From: CAWKMN01 sp963850765
GTDB taxonomy: Bacteria > Chloroflexota > Anaerolineae > Aggregatilineales > Aggregatilineaceae
DNA length: 64,000 nucleotides
Assembly (NCBI GenBank): GCA_963850765.1
Contig: CAWKMN010000002.1
Span: 124,001-188,000, forward strand
Direction: 5' to 3'
This document shows positions 53,555 to 62,175 of this stretch, in pieces. The notes below the pieces were generated by a model. It was not told the origin of the DNA. It saw only the letters and a program-made list of their open reading frames with translations, and did no database searches. The first letter of the stretch is position 1. Every line of letters starts with the position of its first letter. The position numbers and the translations under genes were made by a program.

Positions 53555-54748
53555 ATGCTTGAAGATTTCCTGAACGACTTTTTCAGCGATGATACGACTG
53601 ATCTCGTCTCACGGCTGCTGCTGGTGGTGGCGATCCTGCTGCTGACCTGGCTGCTCCGCCAGATCGTCAACGCCGTGATCCCGGCGCTGCTGCGGCGGTT
53701 TAGGCGAGGTGATTCCCAGACCCTTCTCGAACGGCTGGCGGTTGACGCCCTGCGCCCGCCCGTTCGATTCCTGATCTCGGTGGGCGGGTTGTGGGTCGCG
53801 GCGCTGGCGCTCGAACTGCCGCCGCGCATGATGAACATCATCGATAGTGTCCTGACCACGCTGGCTGCCTATGGCATCTTCTGGGCGGTGTACCGGCTGG
53901 CCGATCCGCTGGTCTCCGCATTCACGGCCGTCAGCCGGCGCGCCATGCGCGATACGTCGATCCCGACACTGCTCGACGAGCGGCTGACCATGTTCATCCA
54001 GCAGATCTTCAAGGCCCTGATCATGATTATCGGGATTGCCATGGTCATCGAGGCTTGGGGATACGACATCTCCGGCCTGATCGCCGGGCTGGGGTTAGGT
54101 GGTCTGGCGTTTGCGTTGGCGGCGCAGAATACGCTGGAAAACCTGCTCGGCTATTTTGTCATTCTGGCCGATGAGCCGCTGCGCGTGGGGGAATATGTCG
54201 TGTTTGGCGACATCAACGGCACGGTGGAGAAGATCGGCTTCCGCAGCACGCGCCTCCGCTCGCTGGATCAGTCGCTGATCACGGTGCCCAACAAGACGAT
54301 CATGAATGCCAACGTCACCAATTGGTCCCGCCTCGCCAAGCGCCGCCTGAATGTGACACTCGGCCTCAGCTATACCAACTCGCCCAAGCAGATCCTCTCG
54401 GCGGTGCAGGCCATTCGCGAGATGCTGAAGGCGCACAAGCTCGTGCAGGAAGACTCGGTCATCGTCCAGTTTGTCGATCTGGGCAAGGATACGCTGGATA
54501 TCATGATCATCTGTTTTATGAATACCCCCAATTGGAACGATTTCCAGGCCGCCAAGCAGGACATCAATCTGCGGATCATGAGTCTGTTGGCGGCGCGCGG
54601 GGTTGCGGTTACCCCGGCGGCGCGCATCCTCAGCATCGAGCCGACCATGCCGCCCGACGTGCCCCCGGCCAGGCTCCCGCCGCTCGTGCCGGAACCGGCC
54701 ATCAGCACCGCCACCGATTCGCCTGTTCCCAACGACGCCGCGAACTGA
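53555..54748 (+). CDS. Mechanosensitive ion channel, MscS family
   Basis: 397 residues. N-terminal helices (about 17-40, LLLVVAILLLTWLLRQIVNA, and 78-115) precede the pore helix and beta domain: DISGLIAGLGLGGLAFALAA followed by QNTLENLLGYFVILADEPLR. The motif VGEYVVFGDINGTVEKIGFR, STRLRSLDQSLITVPNKTIM is the canonical MscS middle domain. The C-terminal domain (about 270-345) is alpha/beta, and a Pro-rich tail follows. It releases solutes on osmotic downshock. Start ATG 53555 lies 14 bp after an AAAGGA-type site. The gene stands alone. Confidence 0.93.
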   Translation: MLEDFLNDFFSDDTTDLVSRLLLVVAILLLTWLLRQIVNAVIPALLRRFRRGDSQTLLERLAVDALRPPVRFLISVGGLWVAALALELPPRMMNIIDSVLTTLAAYGIFWAVYRLADPLVSAFTAVSRRAMRDTSIPTLLDERLTMFIQQIFKALIMIIGIAMVIEAWGYDISGLIAGLGLGGLAFALAAQNTLENLLGYFVILADEPLRVGEYVVFGDINGTVEKIGFRSTRLRSLDQSLITVPNKTIMNANVTNWSRLAKRRLNVTLGLSYTNSPKQILSAVQAIREMLKAHKLVQEDSVIVQFVDLGKDTLDIMIICFMNTPNWNDFQAAKQDINLRIMSLLAARGVAVTPAARILSIEPTMPPDVPPARLPPLVPEPAISTATDSPVPNDAAN

Positions 54749-54779
54749 TCGAAGGAGTAGACAGTTCACAGTATCAGTT

Positions 54780-54900
54780 TCATTTCCCTCTCGGTGAGGG
54801 GTCCGTCCCGCTAAGCATAAGTTGATTGTAGGGGCGGACCCCCGTGTCCGCCCAACGCGGCGCTGCCGCGCGGAGCACACCGAGGCGCTCCCCTACAAAA
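54780..54900. repeat. Intergenic repeat
   Basis: The GTAGGGGCGGACCCCCGTGT palindrome through GCGCTCCCCTAC (54828-54898) is an inverted relative of 1021-1107. Confidence 0.65.
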
Positions 54901-54931
54901 TCGCGTCATCCGAATAAATACCTGACCTGTA

Positions 54932-55717
54932 TTAACCGTCGGCGTTCGGCTTCCGCCCCACCAGCAAAAACTGCCGGATCACGAACGTCGCGTCCGCGGC
55001 AAACACCGGCTTCATCCACGCGGCTGCCGCGTTGGGAGCCTGCTGGAGCATCGCGCGCAGCCGGGTGATCGTCGCCGGGTCATTGCCCATGCGCTCGGCC
55101 CACGGCGTCAGGTCGTGGCGCGTATCAAAATCCTCAAAATGCACCAGATCCAGCCCGGCCCCGCCGAAAAACGCCCGCCATTCGATCTCGTTGTAGGCCC
55201 AGTAGTGACTCGGATCGCGCAGGCGCTCAAAGGCGTTAACGTAGCGCGCCGCCTTGGGATCGCCGGGGCTGAGCTGATCGACCACCGCGACCAGCCCGCC
55301 GGCCGCCGTCACACGCGCGCACTCGCGCACGAAGGCCGCCACATCCGGGAAGTGATGCGGCGCGATGCGGCACGTTACGATGTCGAATGTCTCAGCGGGG
55401 AAGGGCAGTTGTTCCGCGTCCAACTGCGTGTAAGCCACGCTTCCGGCGGAAGCCTGCCCCTCGAAATGCTGGCGCGCGGCCAGCAGCATCGGGTGGGTGA
55501 GATCGCCCGCCACCGTGGGCGATCCCGACGACGCCAGCGCCAGCGCGGTATGCCCGCCGCCCGTCGCCAGATCGAGCGCGCGTTTGTCCGGTCCCGGAGC
55601 GACCATTTCGATCAGACGGTCCAGGCTGTAGCCGGCCCGGTGCGCGGACGAGGTCACGTAACCGGCGGCATGTGCGCCGAACTGCTGCTGGGCAAGCGAT
55701 TTGGCGTTATGTGTCAC
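54932..55717 (-). CDS. UbiE/Methyltransf_11-type SAM-dependent methyltransferase
   Basis: 261 residues from GTG 55717, 8 bp after GGAGAA; the frame is open to 55747. Motif I KRALDLATGGGHTALALASS, post-I AGDLTHPML, motif II/IV AEQLPFPAETFDIVTCRIAP followed by HHFPDVAAF, and AAGGLVAVVDQLSPGD are clear. It resembles methyltransferases of quinone or small-molecule type; no substrate is evident. It is divergent from or unrelated to the MscS gene, with a GC-rich terminator-free gap. Confidence 0.83.
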   Translation of the reverse strand: MTHNAKSLAQQQFGAHAAGYVTSSAHRAGYSLDRLIEMVAPGPDKRALDLATGGGHTALALASSGSPTVAGDLTHPMLLAARQHFEGQASAGSVAYTQLDAEQLPFPAETFDIVTCRIAPHHFPDVAAFVRECARVTAAGGLVAVVDQLSPGDPKAARYVNAFERLRDPSHYWAYNEIEWRAFFGGAGLDLVHFEDFDTRHDLTPWAERMGNDPATITRLRAMLQQAPNAAAAWMKPVFAADATFVIRQFLLVGRKPNADG

Positions 55718-55747
55718 GTTGCAGTTCTCCGCCTGGACACAGATCAA

Positions 55748-55828
55748 CGTAGGGGCGGGCTAACAAGCCCGCCCGATGATGTGTGACGTCTTCCCTCTCC
55801 ACCCCGTGGCGAGGGGCCGGGGGTGAGG
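55748..55828. repeat. Intergenic palindromic repeat
   Basis: GTAGGGGCGGGCTAACAAGC and a CCACCCCGTGGCGAGGGGCC module. Confidence 0.6.
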
Positions 55829-56539
55829 CTACCGCTCCCGCGCCACGATGCGCAGAATGTACATGAACAGGTTGATGAAGTCCAGGTACAGGTGCAGCGC
55901 GCCGAGGATCGCGATCTGCCGCACGACGGCCGCGCCCGTGTTCACACCCTGTGTCTCAAGCTGGGCCGCTCTGTTTTTGATCCACTGCGTATCATACGCG
56001 GTCAGCCCGACGAAGATGAGCACACCCGCGTAGGTCACCAGCCAGTAGAGCGTCTCGCTGGCAAGAAACAGGTTGACGATGCTGGCGACGATCAGACCGA
56101 TCAGCGCCATGATCAGCAGGCTGCCGAACCGCGTCAGATCGATCGACGTGGTATAGCCGACGAGGCTCATCGCGCCGAACATCGCGCCCGTGGCGAACAG
56201 CGCCAGGTAGATGTCGGTCAGGGCCGCCCAGTAAAAGATGGTGGACAGCGAAATCCCCATGATCGCCGCGAACAGCAGGAACAGGGTCGTGGCGCGCTGC
56301 GCTTCCATCTTGTGGATCCGCGCGCTGAGATACCATACCAGCCCAATCTGCACGAACGGCACCACGATCAGCACGGGGAAGATCGCTTCGGTCAGCCCGG
56401 TGACCGCGAACAGCAGGGCGACAACGGCGCTGGTAATCAGACCGAGCGTCATCCACAGGTATACTTCTTTCATGACGGCTTGCAAGTCCACGCGCGTTCC
56501 GACGGCGCGGGCCTGCGGTTGAGGCCGGTAGAGGTCCAT
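55829..56539 (-). CDS. Bax inhibitor-1/YccA family membrane protein
   Basis: 236 residues with about seven transmembrane helices. The N-terminal cytosolic segment VDLQAVMKEVYLWMTLGLIT, the central FLLFAAIMGISLSTIFYW, TGAMFGAMSLVGYTTSIDLT and the C-terminal LTAYDTQWIKNRAAQLETQG with LYLDFINLFMYILRIVARER match the BI-1 family (YbhL/YccA type). The conserved aspartates in DTQ and LDFINLF are thought to form the pH-sensitive calcium-leak site. The bacterial role is unclear; YccA modulates FtsH. The gene ends in the conserved IFLNLF-type motif, as usual. Confidence 0.9.
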   Translation of the reverse strand: MDLYRPQPQARAVGTRVDLQAVMKEVYLWMTLGLITSAVVALLFAVTGLTEAIFPVLIVVPFVQIGLVWYLSARIHKMEAQRATTLFLLFAAIMGISLSTIFYWAALTDIYLALFATGAMFGAMSLVGYTTSIDLTRFGSLLIMALIGLIVASIVNLFLASETLYWLVTYAGVLIFVGLTAYDTQWIKNRAAQLETQGVNTGAAVVRQIAILGALHLYLDFINLFMYILRIVARER

Positions 56540-56692
56540 GTTGATTTCTCCTTACCGAGTTGGACGAGTTACTTACCTTGATTATAGATCGGATAACCCG
56601 CTTTGGGGTGGCGCGTTGCGTTAAAACTTCATTAATTGGGGGGTAGAACTGATATACTTTGGACATGGAAAGTCCGATCGGATGAGGGAACC

Positions 56693-57214
56693 ATGATGAA
56701 CGACAAGGCTCAAATCATTACTCAACTGAGAGACGAGTTCGACCGTTGGGAAACGTTATTATCTGGCCTGAGCGAGGAACAGATTACGATCCCGCACCTG
56801 CCGGCCAACCTGTCCATCAAGGATGTGATCGCCCACCTGTGGACATGGCAGCAGCGGTCGATCGCACGGATGGACGCGGCTCTGCACGATCGCGAACCGG
56901 AATTCCCCGGCTGGCCCGCCGGGCTGAATCCCGAGGCGGAGGAAGACCTGGATCGCGTGAATGCCTGGATTCATGAGACCAACCGGGAAAAACCCTGGTC
57001 ACGCGTCCATGAAGACTGGCGCGCCGGTTTTTTGCGCTTGATCGAGCTGGCCGACGCCGCCCCTGAAACCGTTCTGCTGGCTCCGGGAAAATACGCGTGG
57101 TTGGACGGAGCGCCGCTTGCGATCGTGCTCACCAGTTCCTATGCCCATCATCACGAGGAACACCTGGAACCGCTGCGTGAATGGCTGCGCCAAAACAGGT
57201 TGGACCCCGATTAG
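56693..57214 (+). CDS. ClbS/DfsB-like four-helix protein (DinB superfamily)
   Basis: 173 residues from ATG 56693 with GATGAGGGA upstream. It contains LRDEFDRWETLLSGLSEEQI, NLSIKDVIAHLWTWQQRSIA, EEDLDRVNAWIHETNREKPW and SSYAHHHEEHLEPLREWLRQ. The histidines (HLWTWQ, HHHEEH) are consistent with a metal-binding DinB-type site. ClbS itself protects against the genotoxin colibactin; most relatives have unknown roles. A -10-like TATACT lies at 56653-56658. Confidence 0.8.
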   Translation: MMNDKAQIITQLRDEFDRWETLLSGLSEEQITIPHLPANLSIKDVIAHLWTWQQRSIARMDAALHDREPEFPGWPAGLNPEAEEDLDRVNAWIHETNREKPWSRVHEDWRAGFLRLIELADAAPETVLLAPGKYAWLDGAPLAIVLTSSYAHHHEEHLEPLREWLRQNRLDPD

Positions 57215-57220
57215 AGCGTG

Positions 57221-57392
57221 TGATGCCCTCTTTTACCCCTATCCCCGTCCGACCTTCGGTCGGCGCCCCTTACCCCCGCACGCGGAGAAAGGGGAGCGCC
57301 GTAAGTCCCTCTCCGTTTACGGGGAGGGATTTAGGGAGGGGTAAACTCACGGGAAAAATACCTGTTCGTCGACGCTTAAAGTACATAACATG
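57221..57392. repeat. Intergenic repeat cluster
   Basis: GACCTTCGGTCGG palindrome, CCCCGCACGCGGAGAAAGGG and inverted CTCCGTTTACGGGGAGGGAT. Confidence 0.7.
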
Positions 57393-57394
57393 CG

Positions 57395-57748
57395 CTAGAG
57401 GACGTAAGTCCGGACGACGTGCTGCGCCACCAGCGTCAGCGCCCATGCCAGATACGCCACGGCCAGCATCGGCACCAGCCCGAACCCGGCCCGTGCGGCC
57501 AGCCACAGCGCCACCGTGAATACGACCGTCGCGCCCAGCCCGCCCAGCAGCGCCCCGGTGAACGACGAAAGCTGCGCCGGGGTCGTGTCCTCGCTCGACG
57601 CAATGATCCACACCGCCAGCGGGATATTGAGCGGCATGGTCACGGTGATGGCCGCCAGCGCTTTGGAGTGCGCGCGCAGGGCGGCGATCGCGATGATCAC
57701 CAGGATCGAAATGATGACAGGCAGAATCTGCCGGGCGCTATCGCTCAT
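57395..57748 (-). CDS. Small four-helix membrane protein (DUF3147-like)
   Basis: 117 residues, almost entirely hydrophobic: ILPVIISILVIIAIAALRAH, ALAAITVTMPLNIPLAVWII, FTGALLGGLGATVVFTVALW and MLAVAYLAWALTLVAQHVVR. The layout of four helices with a TMPLNIPL turn resembles DUF3147 membrane proteins. No function is known. It lies between repeat clusters with no operon partner. Confidence 0.6.
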   Translation of the reverse strand: MSDSARQILPVIISILVIIAIAALRAHSKALAAITVTMPLNIPLAVWIIASSEDTTPAQLSSFTGALLGGLGATVVFTVALWLAARAGFGLVPMLAVAYLAWALTLVAQHVVRTYVL

Positions 57749-57944
57749 CCAGGATTAGGCTCGCTGCGAAAATCGGCCGATGGCGTCGCCAAGCATACCG
57801 CCATTGGGGGCGGATCGCAACGGCTTGCTGACCGTGCGGATTCTGAACAAGCAGATGGCAGCGCTCAAAGCGCTGGCAGAGCGCGAAGCGAATCTCGCCC
57901 CCGCTCCTTCGACCTGAATTGGAGTGCGATCTGCTCGCTGACCG

Positions 57945-57992
57945 GCTCCCCCTCTCCGCGTGTGGAGAGGGGGGCGGGGGGTGAGGTAAACC
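57945..57992. repeat. Partial intergenic repeat
   Basis: CTCCCCCTCTCCGCGTGTGG ... GGGGGGTGAGGTAAAC fragment; 57749-57944 holds no supported gene. Confidence 0.5.
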
Positions 57993-57993
57993 C

Positions 57994-58029
57994 CCAAAAA
58001 ACAAACAGGGCGGATACGTCGATCCGCCC
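57994..58029 (-). terminator. Terminator of the thioredoxin-like gene
   Basis: Perfect 8-bp stem GGGCGGAT (58008-58015) / ATCCGCCC (58022-58029). On the minus strand TGTTTGTTTTTT follows. Confidence 0.7.
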
Positions 58030-58054
58030 CGGAGATAAATGCGCGATGCTGCGA

Positions 58055-58330
58055 CTAGTTCTCGCTCTTTCCCTCGAGCGCCGTCTGGATCGCATCCGAC
58101 GCCCAGGTGACGACTTCATTCGCCGCCGGGATATGCCCTTCGCACACGACCCGGTCATTGATCACCAGGCCGAGATTCTTGTCGGTGTAGGCGCTGATCG
58201 CCTTCGGATCGGTCACTTTTTCGAGCTTGTAACCGGCGTGCGGATTGAGCCAGGCGAGAGCCGTGCGCGTGTGCTCTTCGATCTTGGCAAGATAGGGATT
58301 GTTGAGGCCGAGGATCTTGATGGTAAGCAT
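58055..58330 (-). CDS. Small thioredoxin-fold protein (MTH895/redox-active disulfide family) lacking the CxxC cysteines
   Basis: 91 residues. The frame LTIKILGLNNPYLAKIEEHT followed by RTALAWLNPHAGYKLEKVTD, GLVINDRVVCEGHIP and VVTWASDAIQTALEG fits the short thioredoxin-like family in which the first motif is normally GxGCPxCxKLE. Here both cysteines are replaced (LNNPYLAKIE). A single cysteine remains in VVCEGHIP. It therefore cannot form the usual disulfide and may act as a binding protein. It has its own terminator. Confidence 0.75.
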   Translation of the reverse strand: MLTIKILGLNNPYLAKIEEHTRTALAWLNPHAGYKLEKVTDPKAISAYTDKNLGLVINDRVVCEGHIPAANEVVTWASDAIQTALEGKSEN

Positions 58331-58557
58331 GTTTCTGTTTGACTCCTGACAACGGGTAGACGGCCAGCGGCCGCAGAAAATACGCTCAGAGGGAGTGATG
58401 CGGGTCTTTCGGTTGAGCTAACGTTATCCTACCACCCGAAGGCATCATCAGATAGTGAAAAAATACACAAGTAAAAGTGAAATCTGTCACAATTGACCCG
58501 CTCCGTGTTATACTTGATCGGAGCTGCTTTTGGACACGTCACGCTGTGAGGAATGTC

Positions 58558-59343
58558 ATGGTGCTGATCGACGCGCATGCCCATCTGGATCATTATCAAG
58601 CGGAGCTAGACGCCGCGCTGGCCGAGATCGACGCCGAGCCTATCCTGACGATCGGCGTGTCCATGGATCTGCCCTCTTACCGGCGCACCCAGGCGATCGC
58701 CGCCGGGCACAGGTGGATTGTGCCGACCTTCGGCATCCATCCCTGGATCGCCGCTCCCTGGGCCGCCCGCCTGGACGAGCTAACCGGCGCGGCAGCCGAA
58801 AGCCCCATGCTGGGTGAGATCGGGCTGGATTATCACTGGGTGGAAGATACAGCAACTTATCCCGCGCAGCGCGAGGTGCTGGCCTTCTTTCTGCAAGCCG
58901 CTGCGGAGCAGGGGAAGATCGTCAATCTGCACACCAAGGGGGCCGAACAGGATGTGCTCGATCTGCTGCGCCGTTACGATGTCCGCCGCGCCATCATACA
59001 CTGGTATTCCGGCCCGCTCGACGTGCTGGACGAGCTGATCGCGAACGGCTGCTATTTCACGGTGGGGGTTGAGGTGCTGACCTCCAAACGCATCCGCCGG
59101 ATCGCGCGGCGCATCCCCGATGACCGGCTGCTCACCGAAACCGACAATCCGGGCGGCTGGACGTGGATCTATCCCGGCGAGGTCGGGATGCCGTCGCGGG
59201 TGGGCGACGTGGTCAACAAGCTGGCCGAGATGCGCCGCTCCACGCCGGACGCGGTCGAACAACGGGTGCAGGCCAACTTCGCCCGCCTGATCGACGGCGA
59301 TCCGCACATGGCGCGCGTGGCGGCGCTGCTCACCTCCACGTAA
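58558..59343 (+). CDS. TatD-family metal-dependent hydrolase
   Basis: 261 residues from ATG 58558 with GAGG upstream. Metal ligands and motifs: DAHAHLDHY (H7, H9), GIHPW, the bridging GEIGLDYHWVED, NLHTKGAEQD, IHWYSG and LLTETDNPGGWTW. TatD proteins are 3'-5' exonucleases or D-aminoacyl deacylase-like hydrolases; exact activity is unsettled. The sequence is shorter and more divergent than E. coli TatD. A TATACT -10-like element lies at 58509-58514 with TTGACC at 58493, only 10 bp apart, so the promoter is uncertain. Confidence 0.85.
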   Translation: MVLIDAHAHLDHYQAELDAALAEIDAEPILTIGVSMDLPSYRRTQAIAAGHRWIVPTFGIHPWIAAPWAARLDELTGAAAESPMLGEIGLDYHWVEDTATYPAQREVLAFFLQAAAEQGKIVNLHTKGAEQDVLDLLRRYDVRRAIIHWYSGPLDVLDELIANGCYFTVGVEVLTSKRIRRIARRIPDDRLLTETDNPGGWTWIYPGEVGMPSRVGDVVNKLAEMRRSTPDAVEQRVQANFARLIDGDPHMARVAALLTST

Positions 59344-59397
59344 TTGTGCTAAAGCGAGAGAAAAAAGCTGAACCACAGAGATATTTGAGGGAAAGCC

Positions 59398-59645
59398 ATA
59401 GTAGAGGCGGCTTAACGAACCCGCTCCTTCAAGCACCACTTTGTTCGCCACCGGTTCCCCCTCTCCGCGCGTGGAGAGGGGGGCGGGGGGTGAGGTAAAG
59501 CTAACGGCTAACCGCTAAGTAAAGTCGCGTAAATCTTTAGAATACAGGGCGGGTTTGTTAACCCGCCCCTACGATTTTCTCTCCCTCAAGACGCTCTGCG
59601 ATCTCTGCGCCTCTGCGGTTCAGTCTTTTTCTAATCGTTTACGCG
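59398..59645. repeat. Intergenic repeat cluster
   Basis: GTAGAGGCGGCTTAACGAAC, CTCCGCGCGTGGAGAGGGG, GCTAAGTAAAGTCGCGTAA with the GGGCGGGTTTGTTAACCCGC palindrome. Then a CTCTGCGCCTCTGCGGTTCA string opposing GCTGAACCACAGAGAT at 59368. Confidence 0.7.
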
Positions 59646-59659
59646 AGATCACTTAACCG

Positions 59660-60205
59660 CTAGATCATCTCTGGCGGGAACTTCTGCCTATACCGCTCGA
59701 TGGACTCCATGATCACCTCGCGGGCTTTGTCGGCGTTCTCCCAGCCTTTCGGCGTGACCGGGATCCCCTGAAGCTGCTTGTAGGTCTGGAAGAAGTGGGC
59801 CACTTCATTCAGGAAATGCTTGGGCACGTTCTCAATGTCCAGGTACTCGTCAAACAGCGGATCGGTCGCGGGCACCGCCAGGATCTTATCGTCCGAGTCG
59901 CCGCGATCGAGCATGTGGAAGATCGCCACGGGCCGCGCCTCGATCACGCATCCGGCGAAGGTCGGCTCGTTGACCATCACCAGAATGTCGAGCGGGTCGC
60001 CGTCTTCGGCGTAGGTCTGCGGGATCAGCCCGTAGTCGCTGGGGTAGTGCATGGCGCTGTAGAGCACGCGGTCCAGCTTGATCACCCCGGCGCTTTTGCT
60101 GTACTCATATTTGTTCCGGCTGCCTTTGGGAATTTCCACCACACAATAAACCGTTTGCGGCGTATACGGCCCGGTGGGGAGCCTGTGCCACATGTTGATG
60201 CCCAT
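59660..60205 (-). CDS. ppa: Inorganic pyrophosphatase, family I
   Basis: 181 residues from the ATG at 60205, 8 bp after GAGG; a second ATG lies at 60211. It hydrolyses pyrophosphate to drive biosynthesis. EIPKGSRNKYEYSK, the metal-binding HYPSDYGLIPQTYAEDGDPL followed by DILV, and GDSDDKILAVPATDP are the family I active-site segments, with the aspartates of DGDPLD and DSDDK as metal ligands. The full length is normal for a soluble PPase. It is downstream of the lepB/zinc-finger pair on the same strand. Confidence 0.95.
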   Translation of the reverse strand: MGINMWHRLPTGPYTPQTVYCVVEIPKGSRNKYEYSKSAGVIKLDRVLYSAMHYPSDYGLIPQTYAEDGDPLDILVMVNEPTFAGCVIEARPVAIFHMLDRGDSDDKILAVPATDPLFDEYLDIENVPKHFLNEVAHFFQTYKQLQGIPVTPKGWENADKAREVIMESIERYRQKFPPEMI

Positions 60206-60265
60206 CGTCATGTCCTCAATTGGTTATGATGCATAAATTGTAACCAATTTGGGCAGTCTGGCGCA

Positions 60266-60544
60266 CTACTTCGGGCGCGGGCGCAGGGGGAGGATCGGTG
60301 GTTCCGAATCGGTATCCACGGGCGGCGGCTGGATCGCGGGCGTATGGCGGTTGGGCGGCGGCCCCGACTCCCCGATCAGCACATCGAGCCGGCGCAGCAC
60401 ACCCTCATCGAAAAACATTTCGCTGCACACGTCGCATTCGGCGGCGGGGCTGTTGGGGACCTGAACGAGCGTGTCCCCATAGAAACGGACGAGCACCGTC
60501 CGAACGGGGTTCAGATGTCCAAGATGGCAGACGGGGCAGAGCAT
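60266..60544 (-). CDS. YgiT-type zinc-finger protein
   Basis: 92 residues from ATG 60544, 1 bp after the lepB stop, so translation is probably coupled. Two CxxC pairs, MLCPVCHLGHL and CDVCSEMFFDEG, form the YgiT/MqsA N-terminal zinc site. The C-terminal half is Pro-rich (GPPPNRHTPAIQPPPVDTDS) without a helix-turn-helix, so it is not an MqsA-like antitoxin regulator. The role is unknown. Confidence 0.75.
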   Translation of the reverse strand: MLCPVCHLGHLNPVRTVLVRFYGDTLVQVPNSPAAECDVCSEMFFDEGVLRRLDVLIGESGPPPNRHTPAIQPPPVDTDSEPPILPLRPRPK

Positions 60545-60545
60545 C

Positions 60546-61244
60546 CTAGTAGAATCTCCCAGGATACGTACTCGGAGCGGTCGGCGTGACCAGGTCCGGC
60601 GGGAGCGTGGGGGAGGGGGTGAAGGTCGGCGTCATCGTGGGCAGCGGCGCGCCGTTGCCATCGAACTTCCAGTGCTGGATCAGGCCCCAATCGGACGGCG
60701 GCCAGTAGCGCACGAAGGCACGCCCGACGACGTATTTGCGATGAACCGGGCCAAAATCCTGCAAATCCTTGCTCGCGCCCCGGTTGTCGCCCAGCACAAA
60801 AAAGTGCTCGGCGGGCACCACCCATTCGCCATCACACGATGTGCTCCGGCAGAAATTTTCGATATACGGCTCATCCAGCAGGTGCCCGTTGACATACACG
60901 CGCCCTTCGAGGATCGTGACGGTCTCGCCCGGCAGGCCGATGATCCGCTTGATGAAGTCGCGGTCCGATTGCAGGGGGTAGTGGAATACCACCACGTCGC
61001 CGCGCTGCGGTTCCCCGATAATATACGACAGCCGGCTCACGATGATAAACTGGTTGGTCGTGAAGTTGGGCAGCATACTGTGGCCGTCCACCACAAAGCG
61101 CGCCGTCGCCAGGTTGACAAACGCGTAAATTGCCACGATCAGCAGCACGGTTTCGATCAGTTCCCGGATGATGGAGTTGCCGCGCCGGATCGAGGGCTGC
61201 GGTACGTTCGTGACGATTTCTTCGGTGGAGGTTGGATAGCTCAA
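60546..61244 (-). CDS. lepB: Signal peptidase I with Thr/Pro-rich C-terminal tail
   Basis: 232 residues. One N-terminal transmembrane helix (about 28-48) precedes the serine/lysine dyad: Ser56 in VDGHSMLPNF and Lys99 in RDFIKRIIGLPGE. RGDVVVFHYP and VVPAEHFFVLGDNRGASKDL with DFGPV complete the domain. It cuts signal peptides from exported proteins. The extra tail of about 40 residues (PTMTPTFTPSPTLPPDLVTP) resembles surface stalks of this organism rather than ordinary LepB. A minus-strand promoter lies at 61289-61317. Confidence 0.93.
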   Translation of the reverse strand: MSYPTSTEEIVTNVPQPSIRRGNSIIRELIETVLLIVAIYAFVNLATARFVVDGHSMLPNFTTNQFIIVSRLSYIIGEPQRGDVVVFHYPLQSDRDFIKRIIGLPGETVTILEGRVYVNGHLLDEPYIENFCRSTSCDGEWVVPAEHFFVLGDNRGASKDLQDFGPVHRKYVVGRAFVRYWPPSDWGLIQHWKFDGNGAPLPTMTPTFTPSPTLPPDLVTPTAPSTYPGRFY

Positions 61245-61288
61245 CGTTCGGACTCTTCAGGCTCACAGGCCAACAGGACAACCGCGCT

Positions 61289-61317
61289 ACTATAGCGCAG
61301 GCCGCGCCTGCTGGCAA
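61289..61317 (-). promoter_or_regulatory. Promoter of the signal peptidase gene
   Basis: Minus strand TTGCCA (61317-61312), 17-bp spacer, TATAGT (61294-61289). A plus-strand TATAAT at 61356-61361 lies 36 bp before the divergent gene at 61397. Confidence 0.55.
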
Positions 61318-61396
61318 TGGTCAAGGGCACGTGGCTCGATTCGTCCAAATGCTACTATAATGAAGGCGCTAACAGGTTCAGTGGGAGGAGACAATT

Positions 61397-61924
61397 GTGG
61401 AACAACAAGCTAAAGTTCGCACCGGCTACGTGGCGGGAGAGTTCCTGACGCGCAGTTATCGCATCAGCGGCGAAGTCGTCCTGCACGGTGAGCCGCTGCT
61501 CGATCAGCTTAACAACCAGAATACGCTGTTCCTCACGCTGGAGCGGGCGTTTGTCTCGCCGCTGCTCGACCCGGCCACGCTGGCCGGCAATTACAACACG
61601 GCCGAGATCCGCAAGGACCGGATTGGGATCGCCGTGCTGACCTTGCTCAAAGATGGTCTGCCCTACCGCGAGGGCCGCTATATCGGGCGCGACCATATTG
61701 ACCGGCAGGTGCTTGTCGTGGCGGCCGGCTTCGAGATCCGCGGCGCGATCCGGCTGCACCCCTCGGTGAACGTGGCGAACTTTATCCGCACCACCCCCGA
61801 AGACTTTATCCCGCTCTTTAACGCCACGGCCACGATGACCGCGCAGCGCCAGATCGTCTTCCAGGGTGGCGCGATTTTGCTCAACCGCAAGCAGATCGAA
61901 GTGTTTGCGATGCAACCGGAGTAG
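61397..61924 (+). CDS. Conserved hypothetical protein, 175 residues
   Basis: Start GTG 61397 behind GGGAGGAG. The sequence is predicted mixed alpha/beta: YVAGEFLTRSYRISGEVVLH, LFLTLERAFVSPLLDPATLA, REGRYIGRDHIDRQVLVVAA and FIRTTPEDFIPLFNATATMT. It has no signal peptide, membrane segment or clear catalytic motif. I do not recognise the family with certainty. It is divergent from lepB and followed by a repeat cluster. Confidence 0.65.
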   Translation: MEQQAKVRTGYVAGEFLTRSYRISGEVVLHGEPLLDQLNNQNTLFLTLERAFVSPLLDPATLAGNYNTAEIRKDRIGIAVLTLLKDGLPYREGRYIGRDHIDRQVLVVAAGFEIRGAIRLHPSVNVANFIRTTPEDFIPLFNATATMTAQRQIVFQGGAILLNRKQIEVFAMQPE

Positions 61925-61935
61925 ATTTGATCGTT

Positions 61936-62150
61936 TACCCCTCCCTAAATCCCTCCCCGCACGCGGAGAGGGACTTGAAAACCGGATCTTCTCGCCTCTC
62001 CATCTCGGATGGAGAGAGGCCGGGGGTGAGGCCATTGGCGCGTGTTAGCCCCTCCCTAAATCCCTCCCCACAAGTGGAGAGGGACATTAACGGCGCGCTT
62101 TCCCCTCCCTGGCTTGGCCGGGGAGGGGGTAGGGGGAGGGGCGTCTTCCT
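61936..62150. repeat. Intergenic repeat cluster
   Basis: CTCCCCGCACGCGGAGAGGG, CATCTCGGATGGAGAGAGGC, CTCCCCACAAGTGGAGAGGG and inverted CTTGGCCGGGGAGGGGGTAG modules. Confidence 0.7.
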
Positions 62151-62175
62151 CGGAATTCTCCGCCTCTTCTGCGAT

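Noticed and set aside
60266..60544. MqsA-type antitoxin of a toxin-antitoxin pair
   Set aside because: Zinc finger present but no helix-turn-helix and no adjacent toxin gene; the neighbours are lepB and ppa.
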